This document shows, in pieces, positions 49,759 through 59,387 of a stretch of 64,000 nt of DNA. Location of the stretch: NCBI RefSeq assembly GCF_021545335.1, contig NZ_CP089312.1, forward strand, positions 6,324,001-6,388,000, read 5' to 3'. Source of the stretch: Streptomyces sp. GQFP. GTDB taxonomy: Bacteria > Actinomycetota > Actinomycetes > Streptomycetales > Streptomycetaceae. The notes beneath the pieces were generated by a model that ran no database searches, was not told the DNA's origin, and saw nothing but the letters and a program-made list of their open reading frames with translations. A program made the position numbers and the translations under genes. Each line of letters starts with the position of its first letter. The stretch's first letter is position 1.

Positions 49759-51103
49759 TGAACGCCCCCGCATCCCGATCCACCCGAGCCCGCGGAGCCT
49801 CCGCCGGATGCCCGACCGCGATCGCCCCCATCGGATCCCACCCGGGCTCCAGCCCCAGCACCTCCCGCACGACATCCCGGCAGAACATCGTCGACGACAC
49901 CCACGCCGACCCGAGCCGCTCCCCGGCCAGCGCGACAAGGAAGTTCTGCACCCCGGCCCCGGTCGCGACCACGAACATCTCCCGCTCGGCCCCGTCCCGC
50001 CGAGCGTCCCCGTACGTGTGTGACCCGTCCATCACCAGACAAGGCACCACGAGATACGGCGCTCCCCGCAGCACCTCACCCCGCCGCACCCGCTTCGCGA
50101 TGGACTCCTCGCTCTTCCCGTCCCGCCGCAGGTCCGCGATCCAGGTGTCCCGCATGGCGTCCAGCAGCTCGGTCCGCGACCGCTGCGACTCCAGCAGTAC
50201 GAAGCGCCAGGGCGTCGTGTGATGAGGCGCGGGCGCGGTGACAGCGGCGGCGACCGCCCGTCGTACCGCACCGGGGTCGACGGGCTCGTCCGTGAAGGCC
50301 CGCACCGTACGCCGCTGGGTCACCGCCTCCCGTACGGCCTCCGACGTGCCGAGCCGGAACATGTCGTCGCGCGCATCGCGCACGAGAGCCCGCGCCCCCA
50401 CATCCTCACCGCTGTCGGCCACGACATGCGGCAGCCCCCGCACGACCGCGACGGGCAGCCCGGAGGCCTTGCCCTTGACCAGGTCCCCGGCGGCGGCCAG
50501 TTCGTCGGCGGTCGCCACGACGGTCGCGGAGAGCGGATTGCCGTACGCGTCCGTACCCCCGCGCAGATCGTCGAGCACCTGTACGCCCGCGGCACCGATC
50601 GCCACGTCCGTGAGCCCCGCGCGCCAGGGTCGCCCGAAGGTGTCGGTCACGACGACCCCGATGTTGACGCCCAGGGCGTCCCTCAGCCCGTCCCGGATCG
50701 CCCGCGCGGACGCGTCGGGATCCTCGGGCAGCAGCAGAACCGTCCCGGACGGCGTGTTGGAGGCGTCGACTCCGGCCGCGGCCATCACCAGCCCCTGCCG
50801 GTTCTCCACGATCCGCAGCGGCCCGCGCCTGGCGACGACCCGTACAGTCTCGGCGTCGATCGCGGCCTCCCGGTCCGCCGCCTGCACGACCCGCCCCTCG
50901 GCCTTGGACACGATCTTCGAGGTGACGAGCAGCACGTCCCCGTCGAGCAGCCCGGGCCCGGCAGCGGCGGCGATCAGCTTCGCGAGATCGTCCCCGGGCT
51001 GAACCTCGGGCAGTCCACCCACGGCCCACACCCGGTACCCGCCATCGGCACCGCCGCCGAGCCCATCGACCGCGCCACCGTCACTGGAAAGCTCACCACT
51101 CAC
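49745..51103 (-). CDS. fbiB: Bifunctional F420 biosynthesis protein FbiB
   Basis: 452 residues with two domains. Residues about 20-250 are the CofE-type F420-0 gamma-glutamyl ligase (VTSKIVSKAEGRVV, VVARRGPLRIVENRQGLVMA, VVTDTFGRPWRAGLTDVAIG). About 255-452 is a nitroreductase-fold FMN domain (QRRTVRAFTDEPVDPGAVRR, HHTTPWRFVLLESQRSRTEL) that in mycobacteria reduces dehydro-F420-0. It adds glutamates to make mature F420. The GTG/ATG junction overlaps the fbiA stop by four bases, so the two are coupled. Confidence 0.95.
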   Translation of the reverse strand: MSGELSSDGGAVDGLGGGADGGYRVWAVGGLPEVQPGDDLAKLIAAAAGPGLLDGDVLLVTSKIVSKAEGRVVQAADREAAIDAETVRVVARRGPLRIVENRQGLVMAAAGVDASNTPSGTVLLLPEDPDASARAIRDGLRDALGVNIGVVVTDTFGRPWRAGLTDVAIGAAGVQVLDDLRGGTDAYGNPLSATVVATADELAAAGDLVKGKASGLPVAVVRGLPHVVADSGEDVGARALVRDARDDMFRLGTSEAVREAVTQRRTVRAFTDEPVDPGAVRRAVAAAVTAPAPHHTTPWRFVLLESQRSRTELLDAMRDTWIADLRRDGKSEESIAKRVRRGEVLRGAPYLVVPCLVMDGSHTYGDARRDGAEREMFVVATGAGVQNFLVALAGERLGSAWVSSTMFCRDVVREVLGLEPGWDPMGAIAVGHPAEAPRARVDRDAGAFIEVR

Positions 51104-52059
51104 GCGCCCCGCACCTCCTCCGCCAGCGCGAGCGCCTCGCGCGCCATCTGCGCCGACGCCTCCACGTCAGTCATCATCAGCGGCACGGCACGGCAGCGGA
51201 TGCCCGCCGTCTCCACCCGCTCCACCGCACCCGCGTCGACCGTGTCGACGAGCCAGCCGTCCAGCAGCCCCGAGCCGTAGTGCTCGGCGACCGCCGCGGC
51301 CGTGGCCTCCACGCCGACCGCCGCGAGCACCTTGTCGGCCATCCCGCGCACGGGCGCGTCCCCGACGATGGGGGAGAGGCCCACCACGGGCACCCCGGCC
51401 TCGGCGATCGCCTCGCGGATCCCGGGCACGGCCAGGATCGTGCCGACGGACACGACCGGGTTGGACGGCGGGAAGAGGATCACGTCGGCGTCGGCGATCG
51501 CCTCCAGGACCCCCGGCGCCGGTTTCGCCTGCTCCGCGCCGACCGGCACGATCGCCTCGGCCGGCACGGACGCCCGCAGCCGCACCCAGTACTCCTGGAA
51601 GTGGACCGCCTTGCGCTCGCCGTCCACCTCGACGGCGACATGGGTCTCCACGCGGTCGTCGGACATCGGGATGAGCCGCACCCCGGGCTTCCACCGGTCG
51701 CACAGTGCCTCGGTGACGGCGCTCAGCGGATAACCCGCGCCGAGCATCTGCGTCCGCACGATGTGCGTGGCGAAGTCCCGGTCGCCGAGGCCGAACCACT
51801 CCGGCCCGACACCGTACGCCGCCAGCTCCTCCTTCAGGTGGAAGGTCTCGTCGGTACGCCCCCAGCCCTGCTCCTCGTTGATGCCGCCGCCGAGGGTGTA
51901 CATCACCGTGTCGAGGTCGGGGCAGACCTTCAGCCCGAAGAGGTGAATGTCGTCGCCGGTGTTGCCGATGACGGTGATGTCCGCGTCCGGCACGGCCCGC
52001 TGAAGACCGCGCAGGAACCGGGCACCACCGATGCCGCCTGCCAGAACCACAATGCGCAT
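51100..52059 (-). CDS. fbiA: 2-phospholactate / enolpyruvyl transferase (F420 biosynthesis)
   Basis: 319 residues of the CofD/FbiA family: MRIVVLAGGIGGARFLRGLQ, VIGNTGDDIHLFGLKVCPDL, TVMYTLGGGINEEQGWGRTD, ILFPPSNPVVSVGTILAVPG and GLSPIVGDAPVRGMADK. It joins the three-carbon acid moiety to Fo to give (dehydro-)F420-0. ATG 52059 gives the conserved start; no clear ribosome site is seen, so it may be another leaderless gene. Followed by fbiB. Confidence 0.95.
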   Translation of the reverse strand: MRIVVLAGGIGGARFLRGLQRAVPDADITVIGNTGDDIHLFGLKVCPDLDTVMYTLGGGINEEQGWGRTDETFHLKEELAAYGVGPEWFGLGDRDFATHIVRTQMLGAGYPLSAVTEALCDRWKPGVRLIPMSDDRVETHVAVEVDGERKAVHFQEYWVRLRASVPAEAIVPVGAEQAKPAPGVLEAIADADVILFPPSNPVVSVGTILAVPGIREAIAEAGVPVVGLSPIVGDAPVRGMADKVLAAVGVEATAAAVAEHYGSGLLDGWLVDTVDAGAVERVETAGIRCRAVPLMMTDVEASAQMAREALALAEEVRGA

Positions 52060-52093
52060 GCGGACAAGTCTGGCAGGCGGGTACGACAACGCG

Positions 52094-52588
52094 TCAGCCG
52101 GTCACCGCGGCCGACGGCGCGCAGCGCGCCGCGTGCATCGGCATCTCCGTCAGGCCCGGGTAGTAGACGTGCAGGCTCACGGCCGGTTCGAGCGCGTCGT
52201 TGACCACCTCGTGGACGTACCCCGGAGCGAAGACCCGCTGTGCGCCCGCCCGCAACGCGCGCGTGCCGCGCTCCGTCCGTTCCGTCAGCTGCCCGTCCAG
52301 GACCGTCAGGACGCCCGACGAGCCGCCGTGGTCGTGCAGACCGCTGCCCTGGCCCGGGACCCAGGACAGCAGCCACACCTCGTAGCCGGGGCCGGTGCGC
52401 AGCCGGTGGTACCAGCGCGAGGTCGCGTCGTACTGGACGAGGTGCGCCCACTGGGAGCGGTCCTCGGCGATCGTGCGGGCCAGGCCGACGAAGTCGGCGA
52501 CGGTGGCCGGGTGCTCGCGCGGGGCCTGGAGCAGGTGCGGTACTTCGAGGATGTCGCCTGCGATCTGGAGATCGCTGTCGCTGTTCAT
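52094..52588 (-). CDS. Cysteine dioxygenase type I (cupin)
   Basis: 164 residues, the usual size for bacterial cysteine dioxygenases. The iron-binding His residues are at His85, His87 (GLHDHGGSSG) and His140 (SLHVYYPGL). RTGPGYEVWLLSWVPGQGSG and AGAQRVFAPGYVHEVVN are family segments. It oxidises cysteine to cysteine sulfinate with O2. Located between fbiA and the whiB upstream region, on the minus strand; the relation to F420 or WhiB is not evident, though all three concern thiol/redox chemistry. Confidence 0.88.
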   Translation of the reverse strand: MNSDSDLQIAGDILEVPHLLQAPREHPATVADFVGLARTIAEDRSQWAHLVQYDATSRWYHRLRTGPGYEVWLLSWVPGQGSGLHDHGGSSGVLTVLDGQLTERTERGTRALRAGAQRVFAPGYVHEVVNDALEPAVSLHVYYPGLTEMPMHAARCAPSAAVTG

Positions 52589-53286
52589 GGAGTGCGGAGG
52601 TCCTCGGCGGGAGAAGTGTGGGGGCTGGCTGGGTGTCGCGTACCGTCCGCCCGGGTCGCGGGCGGGAAGGCCGGGAAAAACAGAACCCTGATGTGGGCTT
52701 CGGGGGAACAGCAGCCGAGTCGCGGTGGACTCAATGGCAGCCGGAGCGCGTTGGGCTCAACAGCTGGAACAGCAACAACAGCTACAGCGAGCAGGGGCAG
52801 CACCGAGGGACCGCGCGGGGCGGGTCGAGGTGAGTGCCAAGTTCGCGAGCATGCCCACAAGAACACCGGTTCACACCTTCACTGTCAACTCGACGCCCGG
52901 TATGTGGGACATGTTTCACCTCATCCGGTTCATCTCCTCGGTGAAAGGTTTGTGCGTACGCCTTCGGGGACACATGGCGCACAACCAGGCGCACCGACCT
53001 CGGAACGAGATCGAACTTCTGGGCGTCCTCTCCCGTAACAGGCTCTGTGCGCGGGGGCGGTCGTCCTTCGGGGTGCCCCTCCGGGGGCCTTCTCTGCCTG
53101 TCAAGGTTTATGCCGATTTGAACACTTTCCGCATGGCCTTGGTTCCGCAGAGTGAATAAGGGGCCCAATAGCAGATCTCGGCTTGACTCGCCCGGAGCAG
53201 CACACTTGTAATTTCACTCGTGTCGTTCGGCCGATATCGGTTGACGGCAACCTCACGGGGACGCGAAAGACGGACGAGGGGCGCAC
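52589..53286. other. Long whiB upstream region, no gene seen
   Basis: 698 bases between divergent cysteine dioxygenase and whiB genes. Open frames inside look like chance. A TTTCACC/GGTGAAA inverted repeat (52914-52920 and 52940-52946) and AT-rich stretches from 53105 to 53245 mark likely control sequences for whiB. Confidence 0.5.
53183..53212 (+). promoter_or_regulatory. Candidate whiB promoter
   Basis: TTGACT (53183-53188) and TGTAAT (53207-53212) are separated by 18 bases. Transcription would start near 53220 and give a leader of about 67 bases before whiB. A second TTGACG at 53239-53244 lacks a good -10. Confidence 0.5.
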
Positions 53287-53550
53287 ATGACCGAGACGGT
53301 GCAGCAACTGCTGGTCGACGACGCGGACGAGGAACTCGGCTGGCAGGAGCGCGCGCTGTGCGCCCAGACCGACCCCGAGTCCTTCTTTCCCGAGAAGGGC
53401 GGCTCGACCCGCGAGGCCAAGAAGGTCTGCCTCGCCTGCGAGGTCCGCTCCGAGTGCCTCGAGTACGCCCTCGCGAACGACGAACGCTTCGGCATCTGGG
53501 GCGGCCTTTCCGAGCGCGAACGCCGCCGGCTGAAGAAGGCCGCCGTCTGA
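53287..53550 (+). CDS. whiB: Sporulation regulator WhiB
   Basis: 87 residues. Iron-sulfur DNA-binding regulator that acts with WhiA to start sporulation septation in aerial hyphae. The four cluster ligands are Cys25, Cys48, Cys51 and Cys57 (VCLACEVRSECLEYA). GIWGGLSERERRRLKK is the turn and basic DNA-binding tail. The sequence is, from memory, almost identical to S. coelicolor WhiB, with differences only near the N-terminus. GAGGGGCGCAC precedes ATG 53287. Neighbours on both sides match the conserved whiB2 region of mycobacteria. Confidence 0.97.
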   Translation: MTETVQQLLVDDADEELGWQERALCAQTDPESFFPEKGGSTREAKKVCLACEVRSECLEYALANDERFGIWGGLSERERRRLKKAAV

Positions 53551-53759
53551 GGCGTACGGCACCGGGCTCCACGTAAACCGGCACAACGCAACGCAAACGC
53601 AGGACAACGCAGCGAACGGCCCGTCGCGGGTGGGTTATCCACAGGCGGCGGGCCGCTGCTCTGCCCAGCCGCTAGTGTGGCTGCTCGTCCGAGACGCCCC
53701 GCCGCTCACAGAGGGCTCAGGCGTCCACCACAGTCCACCGAACCGGGGCCCGTACCTCG

Positions 53760-56700
53760 ATGTCCGCGCACAGCCACACGGCAGCCGACTACGGCACTGC
53801 CACCACGCCCGAGTTCCCGCGTCACGTGGTGACCGCGGTGCTGGTCTCCCACGACGGCGCCCGCTGGCTGCCCGACGCGCTCGCCGGGCTGCTCGGCCAG
53901 GAGCGCCCGGTGCAGAACGTCATGGCGGCCGACACCGGCAGCGCGGACGACTCCGCCCAGCTGGTCACCGACGCCCTCGGCGCCGACCGCGTCCTGCACC
54001 TCGCCCGCCGCACCGGCTTCGGCCAGGCAGTCGAGGAGGCCAACCGCACCGCGCCCGTCCTCACTCCGGACGAGCTGACGTACCTGAAGCGCCCCAGCGG
54101 CTGGGACCCCGTCACCCGCAGCTGGCGCGACGACGCGTACGACATGCCGGAGCTGCCCCACGGGGAGCCGGTCCAATGGCTCTGGCTGCTGCACGACGAC
54201 TGTGCCCCCGACCCGGACGCCCTCGCCCAGATGCTGCGCGTCGTCGAGACCGAGCACGAACTGGGCCGGGGTGACGACATCGCGGTCGTCGGCCCCAAGC
54301 TGCGCGGCTGGTACGACCGCAGGCAGCTCCTCGAAGTCGGCGTCACCATCGCCAACTCCGGCCGCCGCTGGACCGGCCTGGACCGCCGCGAGCAGGACCA
54401 GGGCCAGCACGACCACGTCCGCCCGGTGCTGTCCGTGTCCACCGCGGGCATGCTCGTACGCCGCGACGTCTTCGATGAACTCGGCGGCTTCGACCGTCGG
54501 CTGCCCCTGATGCGCGACGACGTCGACCTGTGTTGGCGCGCCACCACCGCCGGCCACCGCGTCCTCGTCGCCCCCGACGCTGTCGTACGGCACGCCGAGG
54601 CGTCCTCCCGGGAGCGCCGTACCGTCGACTGCGTGGGCCGTACCTCCGCGTCCCCGCACAAGGTCGACAAGGCCGGCGCCGTCTACACCCTGCTCGTCAA
54701 CAGCCGTACCGCGCAGCTGCCCTGGGTACTGCTGCGCGTGGTCCTCGGCACCCTGCTGCGCACGGTGGCCTATCTCGTCGGCAAGGCCCCCGGACAGGCC
54801 GTCGACGAGATCCGCGGCCTCCTGGGCACCCTGCTGCGGCCCGAGCGGATCATCGCCGGGCGCCGCAACAGAGGCGCCCCCCAGATCGACAAGGGCGAGC
54901 TGCGGGCCCTGTTCCCGCCGCCCGGCGCGACCGTGCGGGCCACCATCGAACAGGCCGCCGGTGAACTCGTCGGCCGCTCCGACCCCGAGGTCACCTCCGG
55001 GGCCGGCCGGCACGGCGGCGCCGTCGAGTCCGGGCCCGGCGGGGACGACGCCGACTTCCTGGAGGTCGAGCAGTTCGTCCGGCTCAAGCGCGTCGCCCGC
55101 AAGCCCGGCCCGGTGCTCTTCCTCGTCCTCCTGTTCGTCTCGCTCGTCGCCTGCCGTGAACTGCTCGGCGGCGGCGCCCTCGCGGGCGGCGCGCTGCTGC
55201 CCGCCCCGGCCGACTCCGCCGAACTCTGGGCGCGCTATCTGGACGCCTGGCATCCGGTGGGCGTGGGCGACACCTCGTCGGCGCCGCCCTATCTGGCGCT
55301 CGTCGCGATGCTCGCCTCCACGCTGTTCGGCTCGACGGGCCTCGCGGTCACCGTCCTGCTGGTCGCCTCGGTGCCGCTGGCCGGCTTCACCGCGTACTTC
55401 GCCTCCCGCCCGCTCGTCGAATCGCGCCTCCTGCGCGCGTGGGCGGCCGTCGTCTACGCCTTCCTGCCCGCCGCCACCGGCGCTCTCGCGGGCGGCCGGA
55501 TCGGCACCGCCGTACTCGCCGTCCTCCTCCCGCTGGCGGCCCGCGCGGGCATCGCGGCAAGCGGCCTGGCGCACGCCTCGGGAGCGCGCGGCAGCTGGCG
55601 CGCCACCTGGGCGTACACGCTGCTGCTGACGATCACCACCGCCTTCACGCCGATCGTGTGGCCCATCGCCCTGCTGCTCGGCGTCGCGCTCCTCGTCGTA
55701 CGACGAGGCGAGATCACCGCCTACGGCCTCCGCTTCCTGGCCCAGCTCGGGGTACCGCTGCTGGTCCTCGCGCCCTGGTCGCTGTCCCTGCTCCCGTTCG
55801 GCTTCTTCCAGGAAGCCGGTCTGGAGTACGGCTCCGGCACCGCCGGCGCCCTTGACCTGCTCAGCGCCAGCCCGGGCGGCCCCGGCACGGTCAGCGGACT
55901 GATGCTCATCGGCGTCGTTCTGGCGGCGCTGGCCGCGCTGCTGCGCACCGAGCGCCAGTTCGGCATCTGGACCGCCTGGGCGGTCGCCCTGGTGGGGCTC
56001 GTCTTCGCGGTCCTGTCGAACAGTTCGGCGTGGGCCGGACCCGCCACCCTCGTCTACGGCCTCGCCCTGCTGGCCGCCGCCACGCTCGGCGCCGACGGGG
56101 CACGCTCGCGCGTGGCCGAGCAGAGCTTCGGCTGGCGCCAGCCGGTCGCCGCGCTGATCGCCTTCGCCGCCGCCGCGGGCCCGTTGCTCCTCGCCGCCGG
56201 CTGGATGATCCGCGGCGCCGACGGCCCCCTGGAACGACGCGACCCCGTCCAGGTGCCCGCGTTCGTCGCCGAGGAGAGCGGCACCCGCGACCAGGCCCGC
56301 ACACTGGTCCTGGCCAGCGACTCCACGGCCCGCGTCGGCTACACCCTCGTCCGTGGCTCCGGCGCCCGCCTCGGCGACGGCGAACTCGCCGCCGAGAGCG
56401 GGGAGAACGCGCGCCTCGACAAGGTCGTCGCCAACCTCGTCGCGGGCTCAGGCGCCGACCAGGCCGACGAACTCGGCGGCTTCGCCGTGCGCTACGTCCT
56501 CGTCCACCGGGGCGCGCCCCGCCAGATCAGCCGCATCCTCGACGCCACGCCGGGCCTGAGCCGGCTCAGCCAGCGGGACGGCGGCGCGCTGTGGCGCGTC
56601 GACCAGGAGGTCTCGCGCGCCGCCATCGTCCCGGCGTCCGGCTCCGGCTCCGGTGAGGCGCAGCCCGTCGCCGCAGGACCCGTCGAGATCCACACCACGA

Positions 56701-57431
56701 TCCCGGCCGGCTCCGGCAGCCGCGTCCTGCGCCTCGCCGACTCCGTCGACGAGGCCTGGACGGCCACCCTGGACGGCAGGCCCCTCACCCCCACCACCCT
56801 CGACGGCTGGGCCCAGGGCTTCGAACTTCCCTCCTCCGGAGGGAAGCTGGACGTCGTCTTCGACACCCCGATCGGCCACACCGCCTGGCTGTGGACACAG
56901 GGTTCGCTCGCCGTCGTCCTCGTCGTCATGGCCCTGCCGGGCCGGCGCCGGGACGTCGACGACGACCTGCCCGAGGAGGAGCGCGAGATCCCCGCCCAGA
57001 CCGCCACCGGCGAGGGCCGCCGTGCCCGCCGCCTGCGCGCCCAGGCGGAGGCGGAGGCCGAACAGGCCGACGAACAGGCCGAGTTCCCGACGGACATCCC
57101 TCCTCCCGCGGAGGAGGTCCCGGCAGCGATCCCCCAGCAGCAGCCGTACGGCGACGAATGGAACACCGCGGCCTACGCGGGCACCCAGTACGACGGCTAC
57201 AACGCCGACCAGTACCAGAACGCCCAGCAGTACCCACCGGGCACCTACGACCCCGCGTACCAGGGCGATCCGTACCAGAACGGCCAGTACGACCCGTACG
57301 CGTACGGCGCCTCGCCGCAGACAACGGCCTACGACCAGACGTACACCCAGGGCTACGACCCCGCGTACGACCCGGCGCAGCCACACCAGCCCCACCCGCA
57401 GGGTGAGCGCCCCGACGGGAGCCAGCAGTGA
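53760..57431 (+). CDS. Large membrane glycosyltransferase (family 2 domain plus multi-helix part)
   Basis: 1223 residues. N-terminal GT2 domain (about 20-300): TAVLVSHDGARWLPDALAGL, VMAADTGSADDSAQLV, WLWLLHDDCAPDPDALAQML (DxD-type) and LPLMRDDVDLCWRATTAGHR. A membrane part with about 12 helices follows (about 440-820), then an extracellular part (about 850-1060), a final helix (about 1043-1063) and an acidic then Tyr/Gln-rich tail of about 100 residues (AAYAGTQYDGYNADQYQNAQ). Probably builds a wall polysaccharide. It overlaps the DUF5719 gene by four bases. ATG 53760 has only a weak ribosome site. Confidence 0.9.
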   Translation: MSAHSHTAADYGTATTPEFPRHVVTAVLVSHDGARWLPDALAGLLGQERPVQNVMAADTGSADDSAQLVTDALGADRVLHLARRTGFGQAVEEANRTAPVLTPDELTYLKRPSGWDPVTRSWRDDAYDMPELPHGEPVQWLWLLHDDCAPDPDALAQMLRVVETEHELGRGDDIAVVGPKLRGWYDRRQLLEVGVTIANSGRRWTGLDRREQDQGQHDHVRPVLSVSTAGMLVRRDVFDELGGFDRRLPLMRDDVDLCWRATTAGHRVLVAPDAVVRHAEASSRERRTVDCVGRTSASPHKVDKAGAVYTLLVNSRTAQLPWVLLRVVLGTLLRTVAYLVGKAPGQAVDEIRGLLGTLLRPERIIAGRRNRGAPQIDKGELRALFPPPGATVRATIEQAAGELVGRSDPEVTSGAGRHGGAVESGPGGDDADFLEVEQFVRLKRVARKPGPVLFLVLLFVSLVACRELLGGGALAGGALLPAPADSAELWARYLDAWHPVGVGDTSSAPPYLALVAMLASTLFGSTGLAVTVLLVASVPLAGFTAYFASRPLVESRLLRAWAAVVYAFLPAATGALAGGRIGTAVLAVLLPLAARAGIAASGLAHASGARGSWRATWAYTLLLTITTAFTPIVWPIALLLGVALLVVRRGEITAYGLRFLAQLGVPLLVLAPWSLSLLPFGFFQEAGLEYGSGTAGALDLLSASPGGPGTVSGLMLIGVVLAALAALLRTERQFGIWTAWAVALVGLVFAVLSNSSAWAGPATLVYGLALLAAATLGADGARSRVAEQSFGWRQPVAALIAFAAAAGPLLLAAGWMIRGADGPLERRDPVQVPAFVAEESGTRDQARTLVLASDSTARVGYTLVRGSGARLGDGELAAESGENARLDKVVANLVAGSGADQADELGGFAVRYVLVHRGAPRQISRILDATPGLSRLSQRDGGALWRVDQEVSRAAIVPASGSGSGEAQPVAAGPVEIHTTIPAGSGSRVLRLADSVDEAWTATLDGRPLTPTTLDGWAQGFELPSSGGKLDVVFDTPIGHTAWLWTQGSLAVVLVVMALPGRRRDVDDDLPEEEREIPAQTATGEGRRARRLRAQAEAEAEQADEQAEFPTDIPPPAEEVPAAIPQQQPYGDEWNTAAYAGTQYDGYNADQYQNAQQYPPGTYDPAYQGDPYQNGQYDPYAYGASPQTTAYDQTYTQGYDPAYDPAQPHQPHPQGERPDGSQQ

Positions 57432-58915
57432 ACCGCACGACCATCTCCCTGATCGCCGGGACGACCGCGCTCGCCGCCGTCACCGGGTTCGCCTCGCTCA
57501 GCACACCGGAGGCGGCCGACGCGGGCACGGCCAAGGCGGCCGCCCAGCTGCCCGTGGAGCGCACGAGCCTGCTCTGCCCGGCTCCCAGCACCTCCGACCT
57601 CGCGGAAACGACGTACACGTCCTTCACGCCCGTCACAGAGGGCACCGGGAGCGACGGCAAGGCCGAACTGGCCGCCGCCACCGTCGAGTCGGCCACCGGC
57701 GCGAAGGGCAAGCCGAAGGCCGTCAAGCCCGTCCTCACCCCCAAGGAGCCCGGCAAGCCGGTCGCCGGGGACACCTCGGGCGGTGACACGCCCGCGCTCG
57801 TCGGCACCGCCGAGGGCAGGTTCGCGCCGGGCTGGGCCGTGCAGGAGACCACCGAGGTCGCCGCGGGCACCGGACGCGGCCTGCTGGGCATCAACTGCAC
57901 CGTCCCGGACACCGAGTTCTGGTTCCCGGGCGCCAGCACCGCCGCCGGCCGCACGGACTACGTGCACCTGACCAACCCGGACGACTCCGCGGCGGTCGTC
58001 GACATCGAGCTGTACGGCAAGGACGGCAGCCTCAAGTCGGACGTCGGCGAGGGCATCACGGTCCCGCCGAACGGCAGCGAGCCGATCCTGCTGTCCACGC
58101 TCGCCGACGCACCGCAGACCGACCTCACCGTGCACGTGAGCGTGCGCAGCGGCCGGGTCGGCGCGGCCGTCCAGGCCCTGGACGCCAAGTCCGGCGGCGA
58201 CTGGCTGACCGCGTCCGCCGAACCGGCGGGCAGCCTGGTCCTGCCGGGCATCCCCAAGGACGCCACCTCGGTGCGTCTGATCGCCTTCACGCCCAGCGAG
58301 AGCGACGCTGACCTGAAGGTGCGCCTTGCCTCCCCGAACGGCCTGATCACCCCGGCCGGGAACGAGACGCTGCACATCAAGGCGGGCATGACCGCCGCCG
58401 TCGACCTCGGCGACGTCACGCGCGGGGAGGCGGGCTCCCTGGTGCTCACCCCGACCGACAGTTCGGTGCCGTTCGTCGCCGCCCTGAAGGTCGTACGCGG
58501 CAAGGGCGCCAACCAGGAGACCGCGTTCATCCCGGCCACGGGCCCGGTCTCCGCGCGCGCGACGGTCGCCGCCAACACCGCCAAGGGCACCACGCTCTCC
58601 CTGACGGCTCCGGGCAGCGCCGCCCAGGTCAAGGTCACCGCGTCCGCGGGCACCGAGGGCGGTACGGCGGCGACGAAGACGTACACGATCAAGGGCGGCA
58701 CCACCCAGGACGTCGAACTGCCCGTCCCGGCAGGCCTGAAGGGCACGTACGCGCTGACGGTCGAGCGGGTCTCCGGGGGCGCCGTCTACGCCTCCAGGAC
58801 CCTCGCGGCCCCGGCGGACGGTGTCCCGGCGTTCACGGTCCAGACGCTGCCGGACGACCGGGGGACGGTCGCGGTGCCGGACGCGGAGCAGGATCTGTCG
58901 GTCCTGCAGAAGTGA
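57428..58915 (+). CDS. DUF5719-family secreted protein
   Basis: 495 residues. Signal-like N-terminus (about 1-30), then a beta-rich extracellular protein with repeated motifs (TDYVHLTNPDDSAAVVDIEL, VPPNGSEPILLSTLADAPQT, GSLVLTPTDSSVPFVAALKV). The family is always found, as far as I recall, beside the large glycosyltransferase and may support it at the cell surface. GTG 57428 overlaps the previous stop, so the two are coupled. No catalytic motif seen. Confidence 0.83.
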   Translation: MNRTTISLIAGTTALAAVTGFASLSTPEAADAGTAKAAAQLPVERTSLLCPAPSTSDLAETTYTSFTPVTEGTGSDGKAELAAATVESATGAKGKPKAVKPVLTPKEPGKPVAGDTSGGDTPALVGTAEGRFAPGWAVQETTEVAAGTGRGLLGINCTVPDTEFWFPGASTAAGRTDYVHLTNPDDSAAVVDIELYGKDGSLKSDVGEGITVPPNGSEPILLSTLADAPQTDLTVHVSVRSGRVGAAVQALDAKSGGDWLTASAEPAGSLVLPGIPKDATSVRLIAFTPSESDADLKVRLASPNGLITPAGNETLHIKAGMTAAVDLGDVTRGEAGSLVLTPTDSSVPFVAALKVVRGKGANQETAFIPATGPVSARATVAANTAKGTTLSLTAPGSAAQVKVTASAGTEGGTAATKTYTIKGGTTQDVELPVPAGLKGTYALTVERVSGGAVYASRTLAAPADGVPAFTVQTLPDDRGTVAVPDAEQDLSVLQK

Positions 58916-58937
58916 CTGTCCGGCGGCGGCAGGGGTG

Positions 58938-59387
58938 TCAGTCCTCGCCGTACCGGGGGTCCACGGTGTCCGGGGTGAGCCCCAGCAGCTCGGCGACCTG
59001 CTCGACGACGACCTCGTGGACCAGGGCCGCGCGTTCGTCGCGGCCCTTGGTGCGGATCTCGACCGGGCGGCGATAGACCACCACGCGCGCGGGGTGACCC
59101 TCGCGGGCGGGAATCGTGCCCCCCAGGGGGACGGTCTCGTCGGCCCACGCCTCGGGCGGACCTTCGAGCCTCGGCACTTCGAGGACGACGAAGTCGATGT
59201 CCGCGAGCTGCGGCCAGCGCCGCTCCAGCCGCTCCACGGAGTCCTGCACCAGATCCGCGAACGCCTCGGCGCGGCTCGCGGAGAGCGGAACCTGCGGCGG
59301 CGCCACGGGGCCGCGCATGCCACGGCCGTGGCGATCACGGCGGCGGGGGCCGGGGCCTGCGGCGCGGGGCGGTACGGGGTTGTCCAT
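58938..59387 (-). CDS. Metallopeptidase-like protein with degenerate zinc motif
   Basis: 149 residues from ATG 59387. Resembles the short zincin-like family next to whiB2 in mycobacteria (Rv3259-type): FADLVQDSVERLERRWPQLA, IDFVVLEVPRLEGPPEAWAD, ARVVVYRRPVEIRTKGRDER and VHEVVVEQVAELLGLTPDTV. The usual HExxH is HEVVVE, so the second His is missing and peptidase activity is doubtful. It ends 22 bases from the convergent DUF5719 gene. The N-terminal 40 residues are Arg/Pro-rich. Confidence 0.78.
   Translation of the reverse strand: MDNPVPPRAAGPGPRRRDRHGRGMRGPVAPPQVPLSASRAEAFADLVQDSVERLERRWPQLADIDFVVLEVPRLEGPPEAWADETVPLGGTIPAREGHPARVVVYRRPVEIRTKGRDERAALVHEVVVEQVAELLGLTPDTVDPRYGED

Noticed and set aside
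53207..53230. BldD-like box overlapping the whiB promoter
   Set aside because: Only the TCAC half fits the motif I remember; the second half does not.
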